Source: a bacterium
GTDB lineage: Bacteria > Eisenbacteria > RBG-16-71-46 > CAIMUX01
Length of the DNA: 64,000 nucleotides
NCBI GenBank assembly: GCA_030431975.1
Contig: JAUIHP010000004.1
Location: forward strand, 62,001 to 126,000
Direction: 5' to 3'
In this document: positions 19,525-27,894 of the stretch, piece after piece
Numbering within the stretch: the stretch's first letter is position 1
Layout: each line of letters begins with the position of its first letter
Program-made: the position numbers and the translations under genes
The notes under the pieces: model-generated
What the model was told of the DNA's origin: nothing
The model's input: only the letters and a program-made list of their open reading frames with translations
Databases searched by the model: none

Positions 19525-21120
19525 CTAACGGTTTGCTTCGCGGCTCCGGCCGCCCCCGTGCGACGGTCCGTGCTCACCGATCGGGAAGTGGATGGTAACG
19601 CGGGTTCCCGCTCCCAGCTCACTTTCCAGTCCGAGGCGCGCTCCGTAGCGGATGAGGGAACGGCGGACGAGAGCCAGACCCAGACCCGAGCCATGTTCCT
19701 TCGTCGAAAACCCGGGTTGAAGCGCGCGGGCCAGCGTCTTTTCGTCCATTCCGGGCCCATCGTCTTCAATGACGATTCGCAGTCCCTTTTGTTCCTGCCT
19801 CGCGGTGATTCGAATCGATCCTTCCTCTTCCATGGCCTCGACCGCGTTCTTGACCAGATTGCGCAGAAGGCGCTCGATTTCGTCGCGGTCCGCGTGGATC
19901 CGGGGCAGTTCCGCGTCGGCGTCCAATGTGAACTCCACTCCGGGAGGAACCTCTTCACGCAGTGCCTCAAGCAGAGCCTTCGGGTCGACCTCCTCCGGCG
20001 CGGGTTCGGGGAGCCGGGAGTACTCGCTGAAGGACGATGCGAGGGCGGCCATACGATTGGCCTCTCGGCGGATGGCCGCGAGAGCCCGCACTCCCTGCGG
20101 ACGGCTTTCGGAAGGAAGCGACTCCACGCGCTTTTCCAGAACCGCCAGACCGGCCGTGACCGGGGTCAATGCATTGCGGATTTCATGGGCCACGAAACGG
20201 GCCGTTTCCTGCGTTGCCCGCACCTGTTCGGTCTCGCGCAACTGATCCTCGAATTCGTTCAGGCGCGTCCGCATCTGCGTGAAGGTCCGGCTCAGTAGAT
20301 CCAGCTCCGGGATGTAGCTTTCCTTCGGTGTCCCCGGATCGTGTCCGCGTCCGACCGCCTCCATCGCGGAAACCAGACCCTCGACCGGAGAGGAGATACG
20401 ACGGGCAACTCGTCGGGCCAGCCATGCACTCGTGATCAAAGAAGCGACAAGAGCCAGCCCCAGCATGAGAAGTTGCGCCGAACCGAAGATCTGCCCGATT
20501 TCGCCGAAACGCCGATAGTTCACCAACGACTCGGTCACGTTGTTGAGATCGGCGAAGAATTGCGGTCCCAGCTGGGGTCCCAGGACGATGCATCCCGCCA
20601 CCTGCGGATCCGCATCGGATGGGACCACATTCCAAAGAAACGACGGAATGAGAAGCACGTCCTTTCCCTGCACTTCCCACCGGATGGGCCGACTTCGTTG
20701 CGGGCCCTTCGTGGAACTCGACGGGTAGGAGACCTGCCGGGCCAGTTCATCCGGGTCCACCGCGAAACCTGTCCCGGCCATCACTTCGAAGCCTTCCGGA
20801 CTGGGCACCAGGTAGTAGGCGAGGTCGACCAACGGGTCCTGTGTGGCGCGCACCAGGATGTCATGAATCTCGCTCATGCTTCGACCGGACCGGGAGGCGA
20901 GGTCCACGACTTCCTGTCCGGTGTCTTCGACCGACCGCAGAATCCGGTCGAGCGTTTCCTGGTTGGTACGAATCGAGGACTCCAGCCCCGTCTCGACCCG
21001 AGGCAGCGTCCAGATTCGCATCTGTTGCCGCATCGGCCACCATCCCAGGGAGAGCAGGAAGAGCAGAGGCAGGACTCCGGAGACCAGGAAGAGGAGAAAG
21101 AGCCGTGTCCGAAGCCTCAT
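19525..21120 (-). CDS. NtrY-like sensor histidine kinase
   Basis: A 531-residue inner-membrane kinase. Transmembrane helices at about 7-27 and 213-233 flank an extracytoplasmic sensor region of about 185 residues. A HAMP linker (about 233-290) leads to the dimerisation helix with phosphorylated His312 in ARFVAHEIRNALTP. The ATPase domain has an N box (RNLVKNAVEAME), DDGPGMD and GSGLGLALV. It is the cognate partner of the regulator next in the operon. Its ligand is unknown. The start follows the rlmN stop by 22 bases. Confidence 0.93.
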   Translation of the reverse strand: MRLRTRLFLLFLVSGVLPLLFLLSLGWWPMRQQMRIWTLPRVETGLESSIRTNQETLDRILRSVEDTGQEVVDLASRSGRSMSEIHDILVRATQDPLVDLAYYLVPSPEGFEVMAGTGFAVDPDELARQVSYPSSSTKGPQRSRPIRWEVQGKDVLLIPSFLWNVVPSDADPQVAGCIVLGPQLGPQFFADLNNVTESLVNYRRFGEIGQIFGSAQLLMLGLALVASLITSAWLARRVARRISSPVEGLVSAMEAVGRGHDPGTPKESYIPELDLLSRTFTQMRTRLNEFEDQLRETEQVRATQETARFVAHEIRNALTPVTAGLAVLEKRVESLPSESRPQGVRALAAIRREANRMAALASSFSEYSRLPEPAPEEVDPKALLEALREEVPPGVEFTLDADAELPRIHADRDEIERLLRNLVKNAVEAMEEEGSIRITARQEQKGLRIVIEDDGPGMDEKTLARALQPGFSTKEHGSGLGLALVRRSLIRYGARLGLESELGAGTRVTIHFPIGEHGPSHGGGRSREANR

Positions 21121-21142
21121 TGACGAGTCTCCGAGCCGGTCA

Positions 21143-22222
21143 TCATGAACGATTGTCGTCCCAGTGGGTCGAAAGCTGTCCGCAAGCCGCGAGAATGTCG
21201 CGTCCGCGCGAGTACCGCAGCGTCACCGTCGGGACGAGCGGATAGATCGTCTTCATGAAGGCCTCGATCCGCTCATGCGGCGACGGTTGATAGGGAGCGG
21301 CCGGATGTGGGTTGTAGACGATGAGGTTCACTTTGCAGTGCAGGTCCCGTGCGAACCCCGCCAGACGGACGGCATCTTCCATCGTGTCGTTGACGCCGTC
21401 GAGCAGGACGTACTCGAGCGTCGGCCGCAGCTTGATCTTCTCCTGGAAGTACCGCAACGCGTCGAAGACCATCCGGAACGGATACTTCTTGTTGATCGGC
21501 ATGAGGCGGGTTCGGACGTCGTCCGTGGTCGCGCTGAGGGAGTAGGCCAGTCGAACCGGGACGCCGGAGTCGGCGAGCTTGCGAATCTGAGGCTCGAGCC
21601 CGACCGTGGAAACGGTGATTCGGCGCCAACCGATGTTCAGCCCCTTCGGATCCTGCATCAGGCGCAGCGTCGCCAGCAGGTGGTCGAAGTTCTGGAGCGG
21701 CTCACCCATCCCCATGAAGACGACATTGTGGACGTGACCGAGATCGTGTTCCGCCATGTAGCTGCGAACAACGAAGAGTTGGGAGAGGATTTCCCGCGGC
21801 GTCAGATTTCGACCCGGTCCCATCTTGGCCGTTGCGCAGAAGTCGCAACCGTAGGCGCACCCGACTTGCGACGAGACACAGATGGTCCGGCGGTTCGGTG
21901 AATTGATGAGGACGGTTTCGATGTTGCGGTTGTCGCGCAGCCGCAGGAGGAACTTCACCGCCTCGTCGTTTTGAGCTCGCTGGGCGGCCAGGATCGGATC
22001 CGGCTCGAGGGTGTAGGCCTGCTCCAGCTCCTGGCGCAGCTCCTTCCCCAGATCGGTCATGGCCGAAAACTGGGTCTCGCCCTTTCCGTAAAGCCAGCCC
22101 GCGATCTGCCGGGCTCGGAACGGCGGCTCCCCGGCCAGAGGGCCCTGGGATCGCATTTCTTCGGCGGTCATTCCAAGGAGAGGAATCCGCTCGATCTGTT
22201 CTATCGATTCAGTATTCGTCAT
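21143..22222 (-). CDS. rlmN: 23S rRNA (adenine2503-C2)-methyltransferase RlmN
   Basis: A 359-residue radical-SAM enzyme that methylates C2 of A2503 in 23S rRNA and of A37 in some tRNAs. The iron-sulfur motif CAYGCDFC (CxxxCxxC) is intact. GMGEPLQNFDHLLATLR and SVTVSTVGL-type strands follow, and the C-terminal cysteine of the mechanism is in RGRDILAACGQL. ATG 22222 is preferred; GTG 22231 adds three residues. It appears to head a five-gene operon that continues through a sensor kinase, its regulator, an Omp85-type barrel and a DUF4390 protein. Confidence 0.96.
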   Translation of the reverse strand: MTNTESIEQIERIPLLGMTAEEMRSQGPLAGEPPFRARQIAGWLYGKGETQFSAMTDLGKELRQELEQAYTLEPDPILAAQRAQNDEAVKFLLRLRDNRNIETVLINSPNRRTICVSSQVGCAYGCDFCATAKMGPGRNLTPREILSQLFVVRSYMAEHDLGHVHNVVFMGMGEPLQNFDHLLATLRLMQDPKGLNIGWRRITVSTVGLEPQIRKLADSGVPVRLAYSLSATTDDVRTRLMPINKKYPFRMVFDALRYFQEKIKLRPTLEYVLLDGVNDTMEDAVRLAGFARDLHCKVNLIVYNPHPAAPYQPSPHERIEAFMKTIYPLVPTVTLRYSRGRDILAACGQLSTHWDDNRS

Positions 22223-22308
22223 CGCTTTCACTCAGGTCGCGCTCGCGCCGTTGGGCATTGGTGTCTAGACTACCACCCGCACGCCCAAACCAGGGAGACG
22301 ACAGGGCA

Positions 22309-23427
22309 ATGGAGGATACGGCCTACTCACTCGATCGGTTTCGAGCCGCCGCTGCCGCGTTGGGTGACCCACGTCGACTCGATATCGTGCGCGTGCTCCT
22401 GGAGGGACCCTGCACGGTCCTGGAGATCGCGCGCCAGACCGAGTTGCGCCAACCCCTGGTCAGCCACCATCTTTCCGTTCTCGTCCAGGCCGGGATCGCC
22501 ACGGCCCGGAAGGACGGCCGATTCCGACACTATCGTCTCCGGGATGCCGGGGAGGAGGTAGGGGAGCGGTTCGTCCGATTGCTTCGGGCAGAGTTGGACA
22601 TGCCGGAGGTGGCCGAACCCCAGTCCGCGACAGCGGTAGAGGACGCGTCCCCCGCTGCCCGCAGATCGGTTCGGAAGACGACAAAGAGAAGTCGGCGGTC
22701 CGGGGCGACGAATGGAGATTCGGGTGTTGCCACGGGCGATGATTCCCGAACGCCAAAGCCGGTTCGGAAGAAGGCGAGGTCCCAAAGCGGTCCTGCAGTG
22801 ACTCCAGATTCACGGCCGGTCGAGGTTCCGAAGGTCGTCGAGCCCTCCGGGTTCACCGAACCCTCCCGACCCATCGAGCCCTCCAGATCCACCGAACCCT
22901 CCCGACGCACCGGGCCCTCCCGTTCCTCCATCGAACCCAGGCAAGTCGCGGCGGCCTCTCCACCTCCCGTTCCCCAGCGTCATGTTGTCGACTGGACTCG
23001 CGATCCGGCCCCCACTGTTTCGGTAGCCGGAAGTCCTGTCGGATTGGCGGCTCGACGTCGAGTGCCGCCGAGTCCGGGATCGGCCGGCGAGGTTGCCGAA
23101 GTCGGTCGACCGACGATTGGGCGTCCGAATGACTTCGCGGGTCCGGCCGCGACAGGAGGGGCGGAGTCTGCGGCTTCAGGGTCGAAGGATAAGGTGGTAT
23201 CCGCGGAAGCAGATCCCACCGCATTGGAGTCCGCACCGCGCTCGCAGCCGCCGGTGCGGCCCGCTCGTGAGTCCGATCCACGAACACGGGTACCCGACGG
23301 AGATTCGAGGCGGTCCGCAGACGCGGAGTCCGGTCAGTCCGGTCAAGAGGCGAAGGGTTCTGGCGACGAGCCGCCCGAGGATTCCAGTAGCTCGCACGAC
23401 TCTGACCTCGAGGACTTCCTGCTCTAG
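22309..23427 (+). CDS. ArsR-family regulator with long disordered tail
   Basis: A 372-residue protein. Residues 1-95 form a clear ArsR winged helix (LGDPRRLDIVRVLLEG, LRQPLVSHHLSVLVQAGIATARKDGRFRHYRL) without the metal-binding CVC motif of the recognition helix. The remaining 275 residues are low-complexity, with Lys/Arg-rich patches, an array of TEPSRxxEPSR-type hexapeptides (about 180-210), and Ser/Pro/Glu stretches ending in an acidic DLEDFLL. ArsR proteins are usually about 100 residues, so the tail is unusual. ATG 22309 follows GGGAGA and AGGG. The gene is divergent from rlmN. The regulated genes are unknown. Confidence 0.8.
   Translation: MEDTAYSLDRFRAAAAALGDPRRLDIVRVLLEGPCTVLEIARQTELRQPLVSHHLSVLVQAGIATARKDGRFRHYRLRDAGEEVGERFVRLLRAELDMPEVAEPQSATAVEDASPAARRSVRKTTKRSRRSGATNGDSGVATGDDSRTPKPVRKKARSQSGPAVTPDSRPVEVPKVVEPSGFTEPSRPIEPSRSTEPSRRTGPSRSSIEPRQVAAASPPPVPQRHVVDWTRDPAPTVSVAGSPVGLAARRRVPPSPGSAGEVAEVGRPTIGRPNDFAGPAATGGAESAASGSKDKVVSAEADPTALESAPRSQPPVRPARESDPRTRVPDGDSRRSADAESGQSGQEAKGSGDEPPEDSSSSHDSDLEDFLL
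22837..22935. repeat. Intragenic 18-bp repeat encoding EPSR motifs
   Basis: About five copies of an 18-base unit (GAACCCTCCCGA and variants) sit inside the ArsR tail. The unit is a multiple of three and gives a hexapeptide with the core EPSR. Confidence 0.8.
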
Positions 23428-23578
23428 GCAGCGGCAGGGATCCGCCGCCGTGGCCGGGGGTTCGTTTGGTCAGGCAAGCGGCGCCGGCCGGAAACGGGCC
23501 CAATGCCGGTATCGAGTCCAGGGCCGAGACCGGGCGCCCGGTGCTCAACTGGTACTGACGGAGCCGGTGTGCATTCGG

Positions 23579-23607
23579 TTGACACCCTTGATACTTTCAC
23601 CTACCTT
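23579..23607 (+). promoter_or_regulatory. Candidate promoter of the small exported peptide gene
   Basis: A perfect -35 hexamer TTGACA (23579-23584) is followed after 17 bases by TACCTT (23602-23607), a three-of-six match to TATAAT. Transcription would begin near 23614, about 80 bases before the peptide start codon, and could continue into the large regulator. Confidence 0.5.
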
Positions 23608-23694
23608 ATGTCTACACGAAGAAAGCCTGCTGGTTGCGGGACCGACGACTTCGATCAAAGACACCGAAATGCAATCAGCATGGAGGAGGAACCC

Positions 23695-23964
23695 ATGAGA
23701 GTTCTCTTCCCGTTGCGAGCTTGGCTAACCCTCTCTGCCATCCTCGCTCTTGTTCTTAGCTACCCCACCGCTTCGGCATGGGCAAACAGCCCAACCGACG
23801 CGCCAAGTTCGGATGCCCCGGAACCGGGTAATCCGTACGACTCCTTTGAAGGCGACCAGGAGGTCGGCGACGAGGATGGGGAAGACGAAGACGGGGACCC
23901 TATCGATGTGGACTTCATTATCGACCAAGTTATCGCGTGGGTCGGTGTTTTGTACGTCCGCTAG
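23695..23964 (+). CDS. Small exported acidic peptide/protein, unrecognised
   Basis: An 89-residue protein that I do not recognise. It has a textbook signal peptide (residues 1-30, cleavage predicted after TASAWA). The mature part of about 59 residues is dominated by Asp/Glu/Gly/Pro (GDQEVGDEDGEDEDGDP). It ends with a short hydrophobic segment (IIDQVIAWVGVLYV). ATG 23695 follows GGAGGA by six bases, a strong ribosome site. The large TPR-type activator starts 32 bases downstream on the same strand, so both are probably one transcript. The layout suggests a signal or partner protein for that regulator; this is inference. Confidence 0.65.
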   Translation: MRVLFPLRAWLTLSAILALVLSYPTASAWANSPTDAPSSDAPEPGNPYDSFEGDQEVGDEDGEDEDGDPIDVDFIIDQVIAWVGVLYVR

Positions 23965-23996
23965 ATTCTCAGCCCTAGAGGGGAACGTTCTAGGCG

Positions 23997-26900
23997 ATGA
24001 CGCACCCGCAATCGACAGAGTTCGGTCCAGTCCAGCCGGCTGACCCGTCAAAGACTTCCGATCGAGATTTCGTCCGGTTGGTCGGTATTGGCGACGTCCA
24101 TCTTGGCGCTGACAACATCGTCTCGGCTCTCGAATACTTTGAGAGAGCGCGCGTCGTCGCGAAAGAGTGTGGGGCTCCGCACACAGATCGAATTGAAGTC
24201 GAGCTCAAGATCATCGACGCACTGGTGAAGCAGAGCAGCTTTGGTGAAGCCATCGGCCTGGCCCAGCGTTTAGCGAGCGATGCGGACAGTGTTGCCGATC
24301 CGCGACTTCGCGCGAGGGTCATCGCCCGGCTCGGGACGGTGCAGAGCGGACTTCAAAGATACGAAGATGCTCGAGAAACCTGTCTCGAAGCGTATGAGAT
24401 TCTCAGGCACACGGACGCCAATCGCGAGGTCGGCGCCCTAGAGTTAACCCTTGGTGCCATTGCACACCTTTCGGGACGGTTCGAGGACGCTCATTCTCGG
24501 TACACCGCTGCCCTAAGCACTTTCCGCCGGATCGATGACAGCGAAGGAATCGCTCGCGCTCTCAACAATCTCGGAACGCTATTGATCTACACGCCACGTT
24601 GGGGTGAGGGGCGTGAATACCTGATCCGTGCGATCGCGGTCGCCGAGGAGACTGGGAACTACGCGCGAATCGCTAGCCTCTGTCTGAACCTGGGAATCTT
24701 GGCTTACAGAACCGGAGAGTGGGACCTCTCCGCAAACTACCTTTCCCGTTCGCTGCAGATAGCCAAAGAGACGGCTCCTCTCAGGGTGGTCAGGGTTCAG
24801 CTCGCGATGGGACGTCTAAAGATCAGCAAGTGTGAGTTCTCCGAAGCCGAGTCGCATCTTCGCCATGCACTCGCCTCGGCGCGAGAACGACAGGACCGCC
24901 GCGAGGAAGCTTTGGCGTATGAGTTCCTCGGTGAACTGTGCCTGAGAACGCACGAACTGGAGAAAGCCGAAACATTCCTTGGCCAGGGGCGCACCGTCGC
25001 AAAGTCTTTGTCCGCCGCCAACGACATTGTTGGCGAGATCGCGACGCGTCAGGCGGAACTCGCTCTTCTCCGAAACGATGCCGTCCGTGCCAAGGAGTTG
25101 GCCGAAGAGGCGCTCCAAGTCACAAACGTGATCAATGATTCCATCGAGAGAGGTCGAGCTCATCGGATTCTCGGTGCCGCTCTCCTCGATCTGTCCGAAA
25201 CGGATGAAGCTGCCGTTCACCTGAGCGAAGCCGTCCTCATCCTGGAGGGAACATCGGATGTGATCGAACTCGAGATGGCTCGATGTGCAAGGGCGATTGG
25301 CTGGTCGCGAACAGGAGAGAAGGATGGTACGAGGGTTGCCAGTTCTCTCGAACAGTCCTCACGGCGTTTTCTTGAACTACGTTTGCCTCACTGTGCTGTG
25401 GGTGCGCTCCACGAACTTGCCAAAGATGCACAACGTCGGGGCTCGATCGACCAGGCTTTGACGGTCGTCGACCAAGCGCTTCAGCTGGTCGACGAACAGG
25501 GCTGTCGCGTGAGCCGTGCTGGCTTGGAGAACCTGCGCATTGAGCTTGAAGAGAAGTGCATCGAGACGAGCCTGACTCGTTCGGCGGAATTCCAGCTACT
25601 GAACGAAGTCGCAAACTATGACCGGCGCGATCCCAACGCGGCGATCGCGTCGTTTCTGAAGTTGGCTGCAGAGCGCAGCGGGAGCGATCGGGTGATGATT
25701 GCGGTCAATGACCGCAGCTTGGGTATCCGGGTTGAGGACCGTTGTGGCTTCAAGGATGAGAAGCTCCCGTCGAAGTCTCTAATCGCAAGTGTGTTCGGCC
25801 GGTTTGAGGATGGACGTCAGATAGTCGTCCTTGGAGCAGCGGACGCTACTGACCGGCCTCTTACGAATTCCGGGATCAAGGTGAATTCGGCCGTTGCGGT
25901 TCCGATCTCTGTTGGAGAGAAGACTTCCGCTCTTCTCTATGCCGATCGCCACGACCGCGACCAGGAGTCCCGTTTCCGTAGCGCTGATCTTCGCCTTCTT
26001 TCTTTCTTTGCCGGCATTCTCGGCGTCTTCATCTCAGCGCGAGAGGGCGAGCGTCGCCTTCAGGTGGATCGGGACACCGGTCCCGAACCCGAGGACGCCC
26101 TCGCCAGCTTCCATACCTGCGACGCCGAGATGAAGCGCTCGATCCATCTGCTGAGAAAACTCAATCGCTCGGATGCCGGCGTCTTGGTCACCGGAGAAAC
26201 AGGAACGGGCAAGGGCCTGCTGGCCCGGTTGATTCACGAATCAAGCCTTCGAGCGCGAGGCACATTCGTTCCCGTCAACTGTGCGGCTCTCCCGGAGGCT
26301 CTTCTTGAAAGTGAACTGTTCGGACATGAGCAGGGAGCTTTCACTGGCGCCGTCCGCAAGAAGCAGGGCCTCTTTGAAGAAGCCGAGGGCGGTACGCTCT
26401 TTCTCGATGAGGTCGATAAGGCGCCGATTGGGGTTCAGGCCAAGCTTCTCCATGTGTTGGACAAACACGAGATTCGTCCGGTTGGCTCTACGCATTGGAA
26501 GCCGGTCGACGTGCGGGTTGTCTGTGCGACGAATGCTGATCTACTTCAGTTCATCGACGACGGCAAGTTCCTGGAAGATCTCTACTACAGACTGAACGAT
26601 TTCCAGGTACACATTCCTCCGTTGCGTGATCGACGCGAAGACATCCCTCTACTCGTTCGCCACTTCGTCAGTCACTATTCCGAGCCGTTGAAGCGAAAGA
26701 ATGTGGTTCTGACTCGGGCCGCGATCGAGGCCCTGACCGATCACGAGTGGCGGGGTAACGTTCGCGAGTTGGAAAAGGTCGTGAAAAGGATCCTCGTGCT
26801 CGCGGAAGATGGTGACGCTATTGGCGTGGCCGAACTTCCTCGGGAAATCCAGGCTCCGGTTCATCAATCCCCGCATTCGGACGACGACGTGACCCTCCGT

Positions 26901-27053
26901 ACGGCTGTACAACGCGTCGAGTCTGAACTGATTGCTACGGCTCTCGAAGCAACCGGGGGAAACAAATCCGAGGTCGCTCGTCGCCTCGAAGTCAGCTATC
27001 CCTGCCTTCTTTCCAAGATCAAGAAGTACGGACTCGAGCCGCGACGTCGGTGA
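23997..27053 (+). CDS. TPR-GAF-AAA+-Fis sigma-54 activator
   Basis: A 1018-residue cytoplasmic regulator. Residues about 20-530 are helical TPR-type repeats (for example ARALNNLGTLLIYTPRW and ASLCLNLGILAYRTGEW). A GAF-like domain follows (about 540-690). The AAA+ domain (about 700-940) has Walker A GETGTGKG, a canonical GAFTGA loop near 780, Walker B GGTLFLDEVDK and WRGNVREL. A Fis-type helix-turn-helix closes it (NKSEVARRLEVSYPCLLSKIKKYG). It should activate sigma-54 promoters when the TPR/GAF part receives a protein, peptide or small-molecule signal. No receiver or kinase domain is present. The gene looks less GC-rich by eye than its neighbours. It follows the small exported peptide gene. 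Confidence 0.93.
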   Translation: MTHPQSTEFGPVQPADPSKTSDRDFVRLVGIGDVHLGADNIVSALEYFERARVVAKECGAPHTDRIEVELKIIDALVKQSSFGEAIGLAQRLASDADSVADPRLRARVIARLGTVQSGLQRYEDARETCLEAYEILRHTDANREVGALELTLGAIAHLSGRFEDAHSRYTAALSTFRRIDDSEGIARALNNLGTLLIYTPRWGEGREYLIRAIAVAEETGNYARIASLCLNLGILAYRTGEWDLSANYLSRSLQIAKETAPLRVVRVQLAMGRLKISKCEFSEAESHLRHALASARERQDRREEALAYEFLGELCLRTHELEKAETFLGQGRTVAKSLSAANDIVGEIATRQAELALLRNDAVRAKELAEEALQVTNVINDSIERGRAHRILGAALLDLSETDEAAVHLSEAVLILEGTSDVIELEMARCARAIGWSRTGEKDGTRVASSLEQSSRRFLELRLPHCAVGALHELAKDAQRRGSIDQALTVVDQALQLVDEQGCRVSRAGLENLRIELEEKCIETSLTRSAEFQLLNEVANYDRRDPNAAIASFLKLAAERSGSDRVMIAVNDRSLGIRVEDRCGFKDEKLPSKSLIASVFGRFEDGRQIVVLGAADATDRPLTNSGIKVNSAVAVPISVGEKTSALLYADRHDRDQESRFRSADLRLLSFFAGILGVFISAREGERRLQVDRDTGPEPEDALASFHTCDAEMKRSIHLLRKLNRSDAGVLVTGETGTGKGLLARLIHESSLRARGTFVPVNCAALPEALLESELFGHEQGAFTGAVRKKQGLFEEAEGGTLFLDEVDKAPIGVQAKLLHVLDKHEIRPVGSTHWKPVDVRVVCATNADLLQFIDDGKFLEDLYYRLNDFQVHIPPLRDRREDIPLLVRHFVSHYSEPLKRKNVVLTRAAIEALTDHEWRGNVRELEKVVKRILVLAEDGDAIGVAELPREIQAPVHQSPHSDDDVTLRTAVQRVESELIATALEATGGNKSEVARRLEVSYPCLLSKIKKYGLEPRRR

Positions 27054-27298
27054 GATCTCCGGACCCTCTTCTCAATTCGTTTCAGAAACATTTTTAACAG
27101 GTCTAAGTCGTTACTGCTTCGTGTGTTGACGAGGCAGTCCCGACAACTTGTAGTCATTGTTGTTAGTCCTGGGTACCGAAGTGGCACCGGGACCGGACTG
27201 CGGTTTGGCGTAAGATGTTTAACTCGCTACAGAACAGTGGTTTAGATGATTTTCTCTAAGTTCTGACGACTTGGTACGAAGATCACATATAGGAGCAC
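27054..27298. other. AT-richer non-coding stretch after the TPR activator
   Basis: About 245 bases with no supported gene. It is visibly richer in A and T than the surroundings. A TTGACG box at 27124 with TGTAGT 17 bases on, and CTGACG (27263) with TATAGG (27288) after a 19-base spacer, are weak promoter candidates. The second would start transcription at the first hairpin of the RNA candidate that follows. Confidence 0.4.
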
Positions 27299-27508
27299 TG
27301 GAGGGGGGACCTCCAATAGACAGAGCTCCAGGCCGCTCGGCCAACCCAATGTCCAGCAGCGGGTAGTTTCAGTCGTCGGACCGTAGAAACGGTCGAGTGG
27401 CCTGGATGCTCAGTCAGCCCCAACTCCAACCAGTCTTCCTAGACGCACTCACAGTTTCGGCAGATCTCCCTAGCAGAGAAGCGGGCTTCCCAAGGAGCCC
27501 GCTTCTCT
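27299..27508 (+). ncRNA. Candidate structured non-coding RNA
   Basis: A run of stems with no open frame. A 6-bp hairpin (27299-27304/27310-27315) comes first. An 8-bp long-range stem (27327-27334 with 27399-27406) follows and encloses a 6-bp hairpin with AGAA tetraloop (27379-27384/27389-27394). A 13-bp hairpin (27475-27508) ends the run. No known family (RNase P, tmRNA, 6S, SRP) is recognised. The strand is taken from the neighbouring genes and the weak upstream promoter. Confidence 0.4.
27475..27508 (+). terminator. 13-bp terminator-like hairpin
   Basis: A perfect 13-bp stem (27475-27487 with 27496-27508) with an eight-base loop. There is no long T-run after it, only the pyrimidine-rich end of the stem, so its efficiency as an intrinsic terminator is uncertain. 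Confidence 0.55.
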
Positions 27509-27511
27509 GTG

Positions 27512-27676
27512 GGTTGTGGTCGGAGGATTGCGGACGGGATCAGGCTAAGTGATTCTGCCTCGTTGACGTTACAGCGACGATCCGCCGTCGTCATTGCCCC
27601 CCGGGACTCGATCCCCAAAGCACGCTGTGTCGTCGCAGGTTAGGAACCCTGCGTCCGCAATCGTCCGTCCACAACC
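27512..27676. repeat. 25-bp imperfect inverted repeat with 115-base loop
   Basis: The left arm 27512-27536 (GGTTGTGG...GCGGACG) and the right arm 27652-27676 are reverse complements at 23 of 25 positions. The enclosed 115 bases carry no supported gene. It could be the ends of a small non-autonomous element or a long RNA hairpin. Confidence 0.75.
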
Positions 27677-27684
27677 TAAGATCT

Positions 27685-27700
27685 GTGACCCCCGGGTCAC
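27685..27700. promoter_or_regulatory. 16-bp palindrome, possible operator
   Basis: GTGACCC and GGGTCAC are separated by CC (27685-27700). A short perfect inverted repeat of this size upstream of the lipoprotein gene could be a protein-binding site; no regulator is identified. Confidence 0.4.
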
Positions 27701-27821
27701 ACATGAACGCCGGGAACTTCCGGTGACGCGCCCTCCATGACCGCTCGCCTTTCGGCCTCTGATTTCCTAAATGCATGTCGTAGCAATATCTTGCCGGGTT
27801 CCACCTCTCGCCTTCGCTCAT

Positions 27822-27838
27822 TTGGCACGTCGATTCCT
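27822..27838 (+). promoter_or_regulatory. Sigma-54-like promoter element (imperfect)
   Basis: TTGGCACG at 27822-27829 matches the -24 element of sigma-54 promoters at all eight positions. After four bases TTCC stands where TTGC is expected, so the -12 guanine is missing. It lies 57 bases before the lipoprotein start and downstream of a sigma-54 activator gene. Confidence 0.35.
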
Positions 27839-27894
27839 ATGTACGAGGGTGAACGTCGACAGACGACGGGCTCTGAAGTTAAGGAAGGTGAACC

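Noticed and set aside
23550-23564. Sigma-54 promoter before the small peptide gene
   Set aside because: TGGTAC...GC has the right GG-GC spacing but poor agreement elsewhere, and a perfect TTGACA lies just downstream.
27183-27205. Sigma-54 promoter at TGGCACCGGG
   Set aside because: The GG to GC spacing is 15 instead of 10 bases.
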